Shown here: positions 1 through 8,505 of the stretch, piece by piece
Layout: each line of letters starts with the position of its first letter
Numbering within the stretch: the stretch's first letter is position 1
The notes under the pieces: generated by a model
The model's database searches: none
What the model was told of the DNA's origin: nothing
The model's input: only the letters and a program-made list of their open reading frames with translations
Position numbers and translations under genes: made by a program
Assembly: GCA_021845685.1 (NCBI GenBank)
Contig: JAJZVN010000005.1
Location: 1-64,000 of the forward strand
Source: a bacterium
GTDB lineage: Bacteria > SZUA-79 > Acidulodesulfobacterales > Acidulodesulfobacteraceae
Reading direction: 5' to 3'
Length of the DNA: 64,000 nucleotides

Positions 1-70
1 TAAGATATAAGATATAAGATATTTTATATTAATAATACTTTAAATTATTTAAAGTTAATATAAAAGTAAT

Positions 71-817
71 ATGAAATTATATTTTTTAAAAAAATCATTA
101 ATTTTATTATTTTCATTATTTCTTATTTATATGATTTTTTTCTCTTTTTCCAAAATTAATTATTCTCAGAAAAACACGCAAACTCAATTGATAACTTTTC
201 TTAAATATTCCTCTATTAAACCTGAATTCATAAAATTTATAGATTTAAATTTCAACACATTATTTTCCGATTATTTTTGGACATTGTTTGTTCAAGAGGC
301 TTCTTCGGAAAAATTAGCTTATTTGCATTATCCTTATATGTATAAAATTTCGCTTATAACGGTAAAATTAAATAAAAGATTTAATTATGCGTATCAAGCT
401 TCAGGAACTCTTTTAGGACTTGCGGGAAAACCAAAAAAAGCGATAAAGATATTAAAATTAGGTCTTAAAAATATGGGAACAAATTGGAACATTCCGTTTC
501 TAATTTCATTTAATTACTTTTATAATATGGGAAATTACAGTAAAGCTGCTTATTATCTCAAATACGCGGTTGATACTGAGGGAAGTCCGAAATATCTTGA
601 ATTCTTGTATATTAAACTCCTTAATAATTCGCAAAATTTTACAAAAGCTAAATTATTTCTTGAAACAATGTATAAACATAATAAAAATCCAATTATAAAA
701 CATATTATAAAAGTTAGAATAAACGCAATAAATAAAGAAATTTATTTAAAATCTAAAAAAATGAAACTTCATATACCTTATAGTTTAAAATTATTTATAC
801 CTAAAAAAAATAAATAA
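71..817 (+). CDS. Membrane-anchored TPR-like protein, function unknown
   Basis: A 248-residue protein with one hydrophobic segment at about residues 8-28 (signal anchor or uncleaved signal), then a helical region. Around residues 105-200 there are TPR-like pieces (AGKPKKAIKILKLGLKN; MGNYSKAAYYLKYA) with the small-residue and aromatic spacing of tetratricopeptide repeats. The C-terminus is very Lys-rich. It lies 72 bases upstream of an ABC transporter ATPase and permease on the same strand, so it may be an accessory protein of that transporter, probably facing the periplasm. I do not recognise a specific family; no catalytic motif is visible. Confidence 0.7.
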   Translation: MKLYFLKKSLILLFSLFLIYMIFFSFSKINYSQKNTQTQLITFLKYSSIKPEFIKFIDLNFNTLFSDYFWTLFVQEASSEKLAYLHYPYMYKISLITVKLNKRFNYAYQASGTLLGLAGKPKKAIKILKLGLKNMGTNWNIPFLISFNYFYNMGNYSKAAYYLKYAVDTEGSPKYLEFLYIKLLNNSQNFTKAKLFLETMYKHNKNPIIKHIIKVRINAINKEIYLKSKKMKLHIPYSLKLFIPKKNK

Positions 818-889
818 ATAATAAATCAATAATTATATTCGCTAATAAGCAGGATAAATCTAAATCATCTAAAAAGGCAATTATTTCAA

Positions 890-1672
890 ATGATTGAAAT
901 TAATAATGTAACAAAATATTTTAGGGTCGGCTTTTTTGGAATTAAAAAAAATGCCGTAAGCAATCTTTCTCTTGCTATAGATAAAGGGAAAGTAACAGGT
1001 TTTTTCGGACCTAACGGGGCAGGAAAATCAACAACTATTAAAATGATAGTCGGACTTATCAAGCCTTCTTCGGGAAATATTAAAATTAACGGATATAGTT
1101 CTTTAGATTATAAAGCACGAAACAAATTAGGCTTTTTACCTGAAAACCCTGCATTTTCTCGAGGACTTAAAGGCATAGATATAATAAAATATTATTCAAA
1201 AATACTTAATATTAAAAATCACAAAGACGATACTGAAAGAGTATTGAATCTAACCGGTATATATTACGCCAGAAATACTCAAATACATAAATATTCAAAA
1301 GGTATGACGCAGAGGCTTGCTCTTGCCGTTTCTCTCCTCGGAGATCCTGAAATATTAGTTTTTGACGAGCCGTTGTCAGGTTTAGACCCTATAGGCAGAA
1401 AAGAATTTAAAGATATTATACTGCATTTAAAAGAAAAAGAAAAAACTATATTTTTTTCTTCGCATATTCTTGCCGACAGCAAAGAACTATGTGATAAAAT
1501 AGCAGTTTTAGTAAATGGAAAATTGTTAAAAAATAATTCATTGTCTTCTTTAGAAAACGAAGCCGATAAATTTTATGAAAAAATTGATAAAAATGTTAAT
1601 TTGGAATATAAAAATCCGTTAGAAAATTATTTATATAGTTTAATGATGAATAATAACAATAATAATAAATAA
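890..1672 (+). CDS. ABC transporter ATP-binding protein (ABC-2 export type)
   Basis: The cytoplasmic ATPase subunit of an ABC exporter. Walker A GPNGAGKST is at residues 40-48, the ABC signature is YSKGMTQRL near 135-143, Walker B LVFDEP is near 156-161, and the H-loop SSHILAD lies near 190. The 260-residue length suits a single-domain subunit of the CcmA/Nod/Gld type. The permease follows at 1751 on the same strand, so the two form one transporter. The substrate cannot be read from sequence. The C-terminus ends in an Asn-rich tail encoded by AAT/AAC repeats. A copy of this tail appears about 68 bases downstream (see the duplication at 1652-1793). Confidence 0.93.
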   Translation: MIEINNVTKYFRVGFFGIKKNAVSNLSLAIDKGKVTGFFGPNGAGKSTTIKMIVGLIKPSSGNIKINGYSSLDYKARNKLGFLPENPAFSRGLKGIDIIKYYSKILNIKNHKDDTERVLNLTGIYYARNTQIHKYSKGMTQRLALAVSLLGDPEILVFDEPLSGLDPIGRKEFKDIILHLKEKEKTIFFSSHILADSKELCDKIAVLVNGKLLKNNSLSSLENEADKFYEKIDKNVNLEYKNPLENYLYSLMMNNNNNNK

Positions 1673-1793
1673 TTAATAAAATATACAAAAAATACTTTAT
1701 TCGGCATTTTATTCTTTTAATGAATAAAGACAACAACAATAATAAATAATATGAAAAAAATACTTTATTCGGCTTTTTATTCTTTTAATGAAA
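1652..1793 (+). repeat. 68-base-offset tandem duplication of the ATPase-permease gene junction
   Basis: The Asn-codon-rich tail of the ATPase gene (about 1654-1673) reappears at about 1732-1750. The first 38 or so bases of the permease gene (about 1755-1793) have an upstream copy at 1687-1725. The upstream copy reads, in the matching frame, KILYSAFYSFNE and then a stop, with the ATG replaced by ATA. The simplest reading is one tandem duplication of the gene junction, after which the upstream permease head decayed. Confidence 0.8.
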
Positions 1794-2596
1794 TTAAAAA
1801 TTCAAAAATATTTTATTCATTTTTAATTTTTGCATTAATTTTAATTTCAGGGAGCTATTTTGTGTCGCAAACTAGTTTTATAGACCAGGGCAGAATTATG
1901 GTTGATTTTTCAATATTCGCAATTTCAATATTTAACATTTTTATAGGAATTTTTATAGGCGCATCTATTGTGTATGACGACATAGAAAAGAAAAGTATAT
2001 TTTTAAATCTAACAAAACCTATAAAACGAAGCTATTATTTAAGCGGCAGGATATTAGGGCTTATAATGGCTATAATTTTATCTACTTTTATTATGATGAT
2101 AATATTTTACGGCGTTCTTTTAATTATGAAAACATATATAAGTCCTGTATATTTTGGAAATATCGGTTTAGAAATTGTACCCCAGTCTATATTTGTTCAA
2201 GGATTTTTTATAATTATAGAATCAAGCTTTATTGCAATAATTGCAATCTTATTTTCATTAATCACATCTAAGGCTCTTGCCTCAATATTTACAATTATAA
2301 TACTGTTTATAGGGGAAGTTTCCGATAGATTAAACGCTTTAGTTAAACCTGCAAAAACAATAATAGACGGCAAAGTTAAAATTGAAAATCATATAAATCC
2401 GTTAATGGCTTTTATAGTGCATTTTTTATACACTGTTTTGCCTAATTTTTCAATCTTCAACATTTCTGCAGAAACTTCTTATAAAATAAATATACCTGCC
2501 GATATTATATTTTATCGCACTCTATATGGATTATCATATTCAATTTTATTATTTATTGTAGCTCTTGCTGTATTTAATAGAAAAGATATTTCATAA
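1751..2596 (+). CDS. ABC-2 type transporter permease
   Basis: A 281-residue integral membrane protein with about six hydrophobic segments: near residues 20-40, 53-75, 100-125, 148-180, a pair around 215-235, and a C-terminal one near 255-275. After the second segment comes YDDIEKKSIFLNLTKPIKRS, a pattern typical of ABC-2 permeases (a DxExxxI loop before TM3). It is the partner of the upstream ATPase. There is no Shine-Dalgarno sequence of note before the ATG. The start is supported because its first 13 codons are the part copied upstream. The exported substrate is unknown. Confidence 0.9.
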   Translation: MKKILYSAFYSFNEIKNSKIFYSFLIFALILISGSYFVSQTSFIDQGRIMVDFSIFAISIFNIFIGIFIGASIVYDDIEKKSIFLNLTKPIKRSYYLSGRILGLIMAIILSTFIMMIIFYGVLLIMKTYISPVYFGNIGLEIVPQSIFVQGFFIIIESSFIAIIAILFSLITSKALASIFTIIILFIGEVSDRLNALVKPAKTIIDGKVKIENHINPLMAFIVHFLYTVLPNFSIFNISAETSYKINIPADIIFYRTLYGLSYSILLFIVALAVFNRKDIS

Positions 2597-2632
2597 TAAT
2601 AAATTAACAATCTATTTATATTTATATCATAA

Positions 2633-2661
2633 TTGACTATTAAAATAAAAATAAATAAATA
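2633..2661 (+). promoter_or_regulatory. Candidate sigma-70 promoter for the exonuclease gene
   Basis: A TTGACT box at 2633-2638 is followed, after exactly 17 bases, by TAAATA at 2656-2661. A start site 6-7 bases further on would fall next to the ATG at 2669, implying a leaderless transcript; no ribosome binding site is visible before that ATG. The match lies in a very AT-rich stretch, so the -10 is weak evidence alone. Confidence 0.4.
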
Positions 2662-2668
2662 AACAAAT

Positions 2669-3343
2669 ATGAATACATCATCTAATGTTCTTATTTTTGA
2701 TACCGAAACCACAGGTATTATATTTCCTGTTTTAATAGAAGCAGCCGGTATTTACATAGAAGGCAGTCCTTTTGACGAACAAAACAATTTTTTTATTCAA
2801 AGATATAATCCTGAAAAACCTATAAGTTATGGAGCAATGGCTATTCACAATATATTAGACGAAGAGCTGCTTGATTGCCCTAAATCGTCTGAATTTAAAT
2901 TAGATGAAAATATAAAATACATAATAGGTCATAACATTGATTTTGATTGGTCTGTTATAAGCAAACCTAATGTTAAAAGAATAGACACCTGCGCCATGGC
3001 AAAAGCAGTCTTTCCAGAAATTGACTCTCACAGTTTAGCTTCTTTAAGTTATGCTTTATGCGAACCGTTTAATAGAAAAAAACTGAGAGAAACTTTAAAA
3101 ACTTCTCATAATGCTTTAACCGATGCTAAACTTTGTCTAAGTTTACTAAGAAAAATATTAATAAAAAAAGATTTACATAAGTGGAGTGATATTTATAGTT
3201 TTTCGGAAGAAGCGAGAATACCTAAGACAATGCCGTTTGGTAAATATAAAGGAACATCTATAAAAGATATACCGCCTGACTACAAAGAATGGATTAAAAA
3301 ACAACCCGATGTTGACGAATATCTTTTAAAGGCATTAAATTAA
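2669..3343 (+). CDS. DnaQ-like 3'-5' exonuclease with C-terminal DUF3820-like domain
   Basis: A DEDDh-family exonuclease. Exo I DTETTG (Asp11, Glu13), Exo II GHNIDFDW around residues 91-98, and Exo III SHNALTDAK around 145-153 carry the four acidic residues and the His. The C-terminal 35 or so residues (MPFGKYKGTSIKDIPPDYKEW) match the short DUF3820 module that often follows such exonuclease domains. At 224 residues it is a stand-alone nuclease rather than a PolC subunit, probably used in DNA repair or RNA trimming. The last codons and the stop are part of a 37-base segment that is repeated 73 bases downstream. Confidence 0.88.
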   Translation: MNTSSNVLIFDTETTGIIFPVLIEAAGIYIEGSPFDEQNNFFIQRYNPEKPISYGAMAIHNILDEELLDCPKSSEFKLDENIKYIIGHNIDFDWSVISKPNVKRIDTCAMAKAVFPEIDSHSLASLSYALCEPFNRKKLRETLKTSHNALTDAKLCLSLLRKILIKKDLHKWSDIYSFSEEARIPKTMPFGKYKGTSIKDIPPDYKEWIKKQPDVDEYLLKALN

Positions 3344-3441
3344 TATCTAACAATAGAAAGTTGTAAACACAATACGATAATCACCGCAAATACAATGCTG
3401 TCGAGCATTAAATTAATATCTAACAACAGAAAGTTGTAAAC
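3332..3441 (+). repeat. 37-base direct repeat copying the exonuclease gene tail
   Basis: The 37 bases at 3332-3368, covering the last three codons, the TAA stop and 25 bases after it, recur at 3405-3441 with a single T/C difference. The spacing is 73 bases. The 36 bases in between are unrelated to the repeat. It fills most of the space between the convergent exonuclease and DUF3857 genes. Confidence 0.9.
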
Positions 3442-3504
3442 TTTTTATATTTATATATTGATAATTTATATATCTTATATATAAAATTAGAAAATAATTA
3501 TTTT

Positions 3505-5700
3505 TTAATTTCTAGACAATCCTATATAGTAATTTTTAAGGTACTGGAGATATTCTCTTATTAATGATCTGAATTTATTATAATCTTTTTGTTTAATTCT
3601 TGATGATTTAGATATAAATTCTGATGTACATACCAATTTATTATTGCTATCATTATGAATATCGGCACATTTTGAAAATATTTTACCTGCCGCATTACTA
3701 ATATTTAATAAAGGGGGCATATAAAATAGCTTAAATTTCTTAGGTAAATTAATAGTTATCTTCGCTTTATGTTCAAAAGGATAACCTATCAATAAAGGGT
3801 AAATTCTTTTATTGCGCAAAACAAGATGCATCATTGAATTATCAATAGTTAAAGGCAGATGAAATATAAATTTATTTCCTGAACCCTGCATATAATTTTT
3901 ATCACCGAATTTTAATTTTAAAATAACATTTTTTTTAATATTTTTAATATGTAAATATTTAAAATATTTTATATTAGCCCCCGGAATAAAGGAATATAAA
4001 AAATCTCCGGCTTTTATTAACTTTTTATAATTATTCATATTTTTCAGACGTGATCGTTCAAATTTAGCATAAACACCTTTATAGATATAAGATATTTTGC
4101 CCCTAATTCCGCCATTTTTGTTTATTTTGCCTTTAAAGATATAAACTTTTTTATTTTGTTTAAAATTTTCTTCAGGCAGTATAACAAGCTTATATTTATT
4201 ATGTCCTAATATTTCAAGGGCTTTTCTTCCTGCAAGCGAAGAAGGCAGTTTAAACGCTTTTACGGAAGAAGAGTCTGGAAAAAGATAAAATGTTTTGTTT
4301 GCAATTATTACGGCTACTATAACCGAATCAAATTGCATCGGATTTATAATATGTTTATTGAGGTCTGAAGTATTCAGCGATGTTGTAATTACAGGATATG
4401 CTTTAACATGTTCAATTTTTAGCAGCGCAATCAATAAAGCGGCTAAAGATTTTGAATCGCCGTAGCCGTCGGAAAATGTTTGAAAAGCCTTAGCGGGTTT
4501 ATATCCGTTTATGCCATAACCTATCCCCGTATATTGAAATGATTTTGTAAAATTATAATATAAATTTGATATTTCTTTTAATTTTTTATTAATTGTATTT
4601 TTACCGTAATTGAAATGTTTAATTACAGCAACGTCATTATTTTTATTATTTTTAACCTTATTATTATTTATCTTATGAATGTAGTTAACCATATTTTTAT
4701 TATAAACTTCGGCTGATTTGAATAAATAGTAAAACCTTGAAGAAAGTTCTTCCCATGAATTAAATGAAGAAACGGAAATATATTTTCTATAATTTTCTAA
4801 AGAAGGCATATAGTTTTCTCTTTTTAAAGCAGATAAATTTAAAAAACTTAAATGCAATACATTATATTTTTTGTTTTTTATTATTTTAATTGTGCGAACG
4901 CAATTTGATTTTTTAATATTATGGAGATAAATATTTAAATACATATTTACCGGATAATATATAATTAAAGATATATGTTTAACAGGAATAGTTCTGGTAA
5001 AATTAACTGTATCAAAAACACTGTTTTTAATTAACGGTTTAAATGAAGTAATTTTGTATGAATAATGCAGTATAGACCCTGTTTCTACCGCAGGCATCGA
5101 AATTGTAAAATATTTAATATCCGAGTAAATAGGATAATTAACAGCAAAATTTGGAGATACGATATTTATTGCATGTTTTCCGAGCTTTATTTTAAACATT
5201 CCGTTTAACAATGTATATGCATTAATTAATTTCAGTCTTTGATATTTTAATGAGTACGGAATTACAACTTCAGAATATTTATTAATACTTCTTTCGGATA
5301 AAATTTTAATATTAGTGCTAACATTTTCTGTTAGCTGATATTTCTTGTTAATTCTGATTTTTATTATTCTGTTAAGAATTTCTGCGCCTGAATTTTTGTT
5401 TGCCTTTAATGGCTTTTTAATACCCGCTGTTTTACCGATGCCTTTTATCTTAGATATAATTTTATTATTAATTACACTTTTTTTAACTTTTTTGACATTA
5501 ATAATTTTAAAATTATTTGAAGTGTTTAAAGCAAATACTTTATGGCTGTTAAATAATAACATGCTGCATAAAGTAATTGATAAAATAAATCCTATTAAAT
5601 ATATTAAAGATAGGTTATCTATTTTTTTTTTATTTAGATTTAGTTTGATAAAAATAAAATTAAAATATTTTTTTTCTATGTCGGCATTATTAATTTTCAT
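3505..5700 (-). CDS. DUF3857/transglutaminase-like protein lacking catalytic Cys and His
   Basis: A 731-residue protein with a TM or signal-anchor segment near residues 28-50, a DUF3857-type beta-rich region (about 110-300), a transglutaminase-like core (about 360-490), and a C-terminal beta domain as in DUF3858. In this family the core normally has a G-D-C-K-D active site. Here it reads DGYGDSKSLAALL, with Ser416 (codon 4453-4455) at the Cys position. The usual F-N-H is QFDSV, with Ser459 in place of His. The Asp in LFPDSS is kept. It is therefore probably a non-catalytic periplasmic domain. An Asn/Lys-rich stretch occurs near residues 340-360. Start codon ATG with AGGAAA 5 bases before. Confidence 0.75.
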   Translation of the reverse strand: MKINNADIEKKYFNFIFIKLNLNKKKIDNLSLIYLIGFILSITLCSMLLFNSHKVFALNTSNNFKIINVKKVKKSVINNKIISKIKGIGKTAGIKKPLKANKNSGAEILNRIIKIRINKKYQLTENVSTNIKILSERSINKYSEVVIPYSLKYQRLKLINAYTLLNGMFKIKLGKHAINIVSPNFAVNYPIYSDIKYFTISMPAVETGSILHYSYKITSFKPLIKNSVFDTVNFTRTIPVKHISLIIYYPVNMYLNIYLHNIKKSNCVRTIKIIKNKKYNVLHLSFLNLSALKRENYMPSLENYRKYISVSSFNSWEELSSRFYYLFKSAEVYNKNMVNYIHKINNNKVKNNKNNDVAVIKHFNYGKNTINKKLKEISNLYYNFTKSFQYTGIGYGINGYKPAKAFQTFSDGYGDSKSLAALLIALLKIEHVKAYPVITTSLNTSDLNKHIINPMQFDSVIVAVIIANKTFYLFPDSSSVKAFKLPSSLAGRKALEILGHNKYKLVILPEENFKQNKKVYIFKGKINKNGGIRGKISYIYKGVYAKFERSRLKNMNNYKKLIKAGDFLYSFIPGANIKYFKYLHIKNIKKNVILKLKFGDKNYMQGSGNKFIFHLPLTIDNSMMHLVLRNKRIYPLLIGYPFEHKAKITINLPKKFKLFYMPPLLNISNAAGKIFSKCADIHNDSNNKLVCTSEFISKSSRIKQKDYNKFRSLIREYLQYLKNYYIGLSRN

Positions 5701-5910
5701 AAATTTTCCTATTTTTACTTTATTTATTTATTTATATTATTATTTATTTATTTTATTATTTATTTATTTTATTTATATATTTATTTTATTTATCTTTTAT
5801 TTATCTATTTATTTATTTATTTATTTTATATTATTATATTCATTTAATTTCAATTACATATAGAAAATATAGAAACATGCCTAAGCGGTATCTCTATTTT
5901 TTATTTTTAT
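5701..5910. other. T-rich low-complexity intergenic region
   Basis: Between the DUF3857 start and the end of the TIGR02757 gene is a long run of TTTA/TTAT simple sequence (about 5715-5850), followed by the decayed copy of the TIGR02757 gene tail. No gene or RNA is supported here. The plus-strand reading frame across it encodes only Phe/Ile/Leu/Tyr low complexity. Confidence 0.6.
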
Positions 5911-5943
5911 TTAATTTATATTACATATATGGAATATAGAACA
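5843..5943 (-). repeat. Direct repeat copying the 3' end of the TIGR02757 gene
   Basis: The segment 5909-5943 holds the last ten or so codons and stop of the minus-strand gene. It resembles 5843-5878 (about 30 of 36 positions by eye, one indel), with an offset of 66 bases. The second copy lies downstream of the stop in gene sense, so a degenerate gene tail follows the real one. Confidence 0.65.
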
Positions 5944-6999
5944 TTTTTCACAGTTATCTTCATTTTTGCTTTTAGTGCAAAGGTCAAGAATTCCAAGTCT
6001 TGTTATAGCAAAATCGTATTTTATAGGATCAAAATAATCTAATTTTTTCAAATTTTCCGTTATTTCAAGAGCCATTTTAAAAGAAGGATTTTTAAAATTA
6101 GTTAATCCTATATATCGGCATATTCTTGAAATATGAGTATCAACAGGCATTATTAATTGTGCGGGCGATATTTTAGACCATATTCCAAAATCAAGATTAT
6201 CGGAATTTCTTACCATCCATCTTAAATATAAATTTAATCTTTTACAAGGACTGTTATCTGAAGGAGATGTAAAAAAGAAATGAACCCTTGCATCCTTTGG
6301 CGGCTTGGCGGAGCCGTATATATGAGTATAATCAACTAATTTTAAAGCTCTTTCCGAAAAACTTACAATAGATTCTTTCAAGTTTAAAGCAATAGGAACG
6401 TAACCTTCCATAAAAAATTTTTCAATAGAATCATATTGCTTAATAATTTCGCTTAAAATGTAAAATAAAGCGATAAAATCGTTTTCTTTTATAAATCTGT
6501 AATATATGCCTTTAAATTGTTTAAAACCATCTTCTATTTTAAAATTTATAATAAAATCATAAAAGTTATGGTTAACTATTTTATCTATTTTTTCTAATAT
6601 TTTAAGAATCTGGCTAACGTTTCCAAATGCAAACCCTGCAGCAATAAAACCTGCTATCTCTATATCTCTTATTTTGTTAAATTTACGAACAAAACCTAAA
6701 GGATCGGAATAAAGAAAAGATTCCTCAAACTTTTCATATAAATCTTCAAGACATTCTTTAATTTTAATATTTTGATTTAAATTTTCTACGGGTTTTATTT
6801 TTCCGTTTTTATATAAAAAAGTTCTTCCGCTTGACAAAGTCCAGCAATCATTTTCTTCTAACGGATAAGGAACATCCCTTCCCCGTCCTACAAAAGTTTC
6901 TGTTCCGTCAATTATTGTGAGCCAGTTAAAATTATTATCCTGCCATAAAATAGGTTTAGTCAAAGTTTCGTTTGAATTAGAATCATTTAAATCAGCCAT
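5911..6999 (-). CDS. TIGR02757 (DUF2400) family protein with N-terminal extension
   Basis: Residues from about 75 on match the TIGR02757/DUF2400 family: SDPLGFVRKFNKIRDIEIAG, AFGNVSQIL, then PSDNSPCKRLNLYLRWMVR and DTHISRICRYIGLT. The fold is a helix-hairpin-helix relative of DNA glycosylases. The C-terminus has C-x8-C-x2-C-x5-C (DLCTKSKNEDNCEKCSIFHIC), close to the endonuclease III iron-sulfur motif C-x6-C-x2-C-x5-C, so a [4Fe-4S] cluster is likely. At 362 residues it is longer than the family's usual 230-270. The first 70 residues (TETFVGRGRDVPYPLEENDC and so on) look like a separate small domain. Its biochemical role is not established in the family. Confidence 0.8.
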   Translation of the reverse strand: MADLNDSNSNETLTKPILWQDNNFNWLTIIDGTETFVGRGRDVPYPLEENDCWTLSSGRTFLYKNGKIKPVENLNQNIKIKECLEDLYEKFEESFLYSDPLGFVRKFNKIRDIEIAGFIAAGFAFGNVSQILKILEKIDKIVNHNFYDFIINFKIEDGFKQFKGIYYRFIKENDFIALFYILSEIIKQYDSIEKFFMEGYVPIALNLKESIVSFSERALKLVDYTHIYGSAKPPKDARVHFFFTSPSDNSPCKRLNLYLRWMVRNSDNLDFGIWSKISPAQLIMPVDTHISRICRYIGLTNFKNPSFKMALEITENLKKLDYFDPIKYDFAITRLGILDLCTKSKNEDNCEKCSIFHICNIN

Positions 7000-7100
7000 T
7001 TATTTATTTTAATTATTGACTTATTAATTTTATAAATTAAATTTTTATTATTTATTTAGATTTTTTTATTATTTTTATTATTATGATTTAGATTTAATTT

Positions 7101-7177
7101 TTGTTTTATTTTGCGCTATTATAAACTGTTATGTTATTATTTATTTATTTTTATATTGTTTTATTTTACGCTATTAT
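7101..7177 (+). repeat. 22-base direct repeat, 55-base offset
   Basis: TTGTTTTATTTTGCGCTATT plus two more bases at 7101-7122 recurs at 7156-7177 with G changed to A. The core CGCTATTAT is the only non-AT-rich part of the intergenic region, which makes chance similarity less likely than for the surrounding simple sequence. Confidence 0.75.
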
Positions 7178-7232
7178 TATGAATTGTAGAATTATTTTTT
7201 ATTTAAATTTATTTATTATTTATAATTATTTA

Positions 7233-7265
7233 TAATTTATAATTTATAATTTATAATTTATAATT
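7233..7265 (+). repeat. 7-base tandem repeat (TAATTTA)n
   Basis: Four full copies of TAATTTA and a partial fifth lie directly downstream of the fprA stop codon. It is a simple-sequence tract, probably from slippage, with no function visible. Confidence 0.8.
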
Positions 7266-7272
7266 ACTTATT

Positions 7273-8505
7273 TTATTGCTCTGTAATTTTATAAGCAAAA
7301 TCCATCCCGAACTTTTCACATTTTTCTAAATCTTCTTCAAAAGGAACCATTTGTATTTTTAGTCCTTCAAGCAAAATCTCAAACTTCAAACTTTTTAATA
7401 TATCTTCTACCATTTTAACAGCTTCGCCGCTCCAGCCATAACAGCCGAATACGGCAGCTTTTTTATTTTTAACGTTTAGCATAACCAAAGACGATATCAT
7501 ATCAAAAATAGGCTTAGGCGGCTTAGCGTTAAGAGTCGGAGACCCCACGATAACTCCGTCAGAATTTTCAATTATATCAACAACATCGTTAATATCGGCG
7601 CTTATAAGATTACATAATACAACATCCGTTAAAGATTCTATTTGCGCTCCCTTTACCACATGTTTTGCCATCTCTTCCGTATTTCCGTAAGCTGATGCAT
7701 AAACAACAGCTATCTTTTTTAAACTTTTGTTTTTTTTAATATCCAAACTTCTATTGTAATACCAATCTAAATATTTTTGTAAATTTTCTCTTAATATCGG
7801 CCCATGAGAAGGAGCAATTATATCAAAATCATAATTTTTTAATTTTTCAATAGCGCTTAGCGCATAATTTTTAAACGGACGCATTATGTGTTCAAAATAA
7901 TATTTGAAAGCGCCAAATGCTGCTTCCTTATCATCTATTAAATCATTAAACATTTTTTCGTCGCAATAATGAGAACCGAGAAAATCGCAAGGCATCAAAA
8001 TTTTATCTTCCTTAAGATATGTGAACATCGTATCCGGCCAGTGCAAAAATGGAGCACTTATAAATTGAATAGTTTTACCGCCCAAATCTATTGAATCTCC
8101 GTCTCCTACGGTTATATTCTTGTAATCGGCTTTTATAATATGCTGAACAAAATGATGCGCATTTTTTGAATATACTAATGTAGCATTTTTTGCTATTTCT
8201 TTAATGCTGTGAAGAGCACCCGAATGATCAGGTTCAGTGTGATTTATTACGATATAATCTATCTTTGAAATATCGGTAATACCGCTTAATTTATCTATTA
8301 ACTGGTCCTTTGTATTTAATTTCACCGTATCTATAAGCGCTGATTTTTCTTTGCCTTGAATAAAATACGAATTATAAGTTGTGCCGCGCTCCGTAGGAAC
8401 AACTATGTCAAAAATTTTCAGGTCAGGGTCAAAGGCTCCTACATAATAAACACCTTCTTTAATTTTAATAGCCTTATTTGTATTTTTTGTATTTTCCATT
8501 ATCAC
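7273..8505 (-). CDS. fprA: FprA-type flavodiiron protein (O2/NO reductase)
   Basis: An A-type flavoprotein that reduces O2 to water and/or NO to N2O in the cytoplasm, detoxifying both in anaerobes. Residues 1-250 are a metallo-beta-lactamase domain with the diiron motif INHTEPDHSG (His89, Glu91, Asp93, His94), and further ligands at SAPFLHWPDT and DFLGSH and a late His in APSHGP. Residues from about 264 are a flavodoxin domain with an FMN loop YASAYGNTEEMA and SPTLNAKPP. The 410-residue length is standard. No rubredoxin domain or adjacent rubredoxin gene is present. Transcribed away from marC across a 337-base gap. Confidence 0.95.
   Translation of the reverse strand: MIMENTKNTNKAIKIKEGVYYVGAFDPDLKIFDIVVPTERGTTYNSYFIQGKEKSALIDTVKLNTKDQLIDKLSGITDISKIDYIVINHTEPDHSGALHSIKEIAKNATLVYSKNAHHFVQHIIKADYKNITVGDGDSIDLGGKTIQFISAPFLHWPDTMFTYLKEDKILMPCDFLGSHYCDEKMFNDLIDDKEAAFGAFKYYFEHIMRPFKNYALSAIEKLKNYDFDIIAPSHGPILRENLQKYLDWYYNRSLDIKKNKSLKKIAVVYASAYGNTEEMAKHVVKGAQIESLTDVVLCNLISADINDVVDIIENSDGVIVGSPTLNAKPPKPIFDMISSLVMLNVKNKKAAVFGCYGWSGEAVKMVEDILKSLKFEILLEGLKIQMVPFEEDLEKCEKFGMDFAYKITEQ

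Larger units (their letters stand above)
7000..7272. other. AT-rich intergenic region with short repeats
   Basis: This region separates fprA from the TIGR02757 gene. It holds a 22-base near-perfect direct repeat (7101-7122 and 7156-7177, one mismatch, offset 55). At 7233-7265 there is a 7-base tandem array (TAATTTA, about 4.7 copies). No coding region or RNA is supported. Confidence 0.7.

Noticed and set aside
1-21. Three copies of TAAGATA at the window edge
   Set aside because: A short simple repeat cut by the window boundary; nothing further can be said.
5345-5863. A 172-codon plus-strand frame across the DUF3857 start and the T-rich gap
   Set aside because: It is Phe/Ile/Leu/Tyr low complexity antisense to a well-supported gene and to TTTA simple sequence.
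7015-7045. TTGACT with a TAAATT about 16 bases on, plus strand
   Set aside because: No plus-strand gene follows for 1.8 kb, and the region is simple AT sequence.
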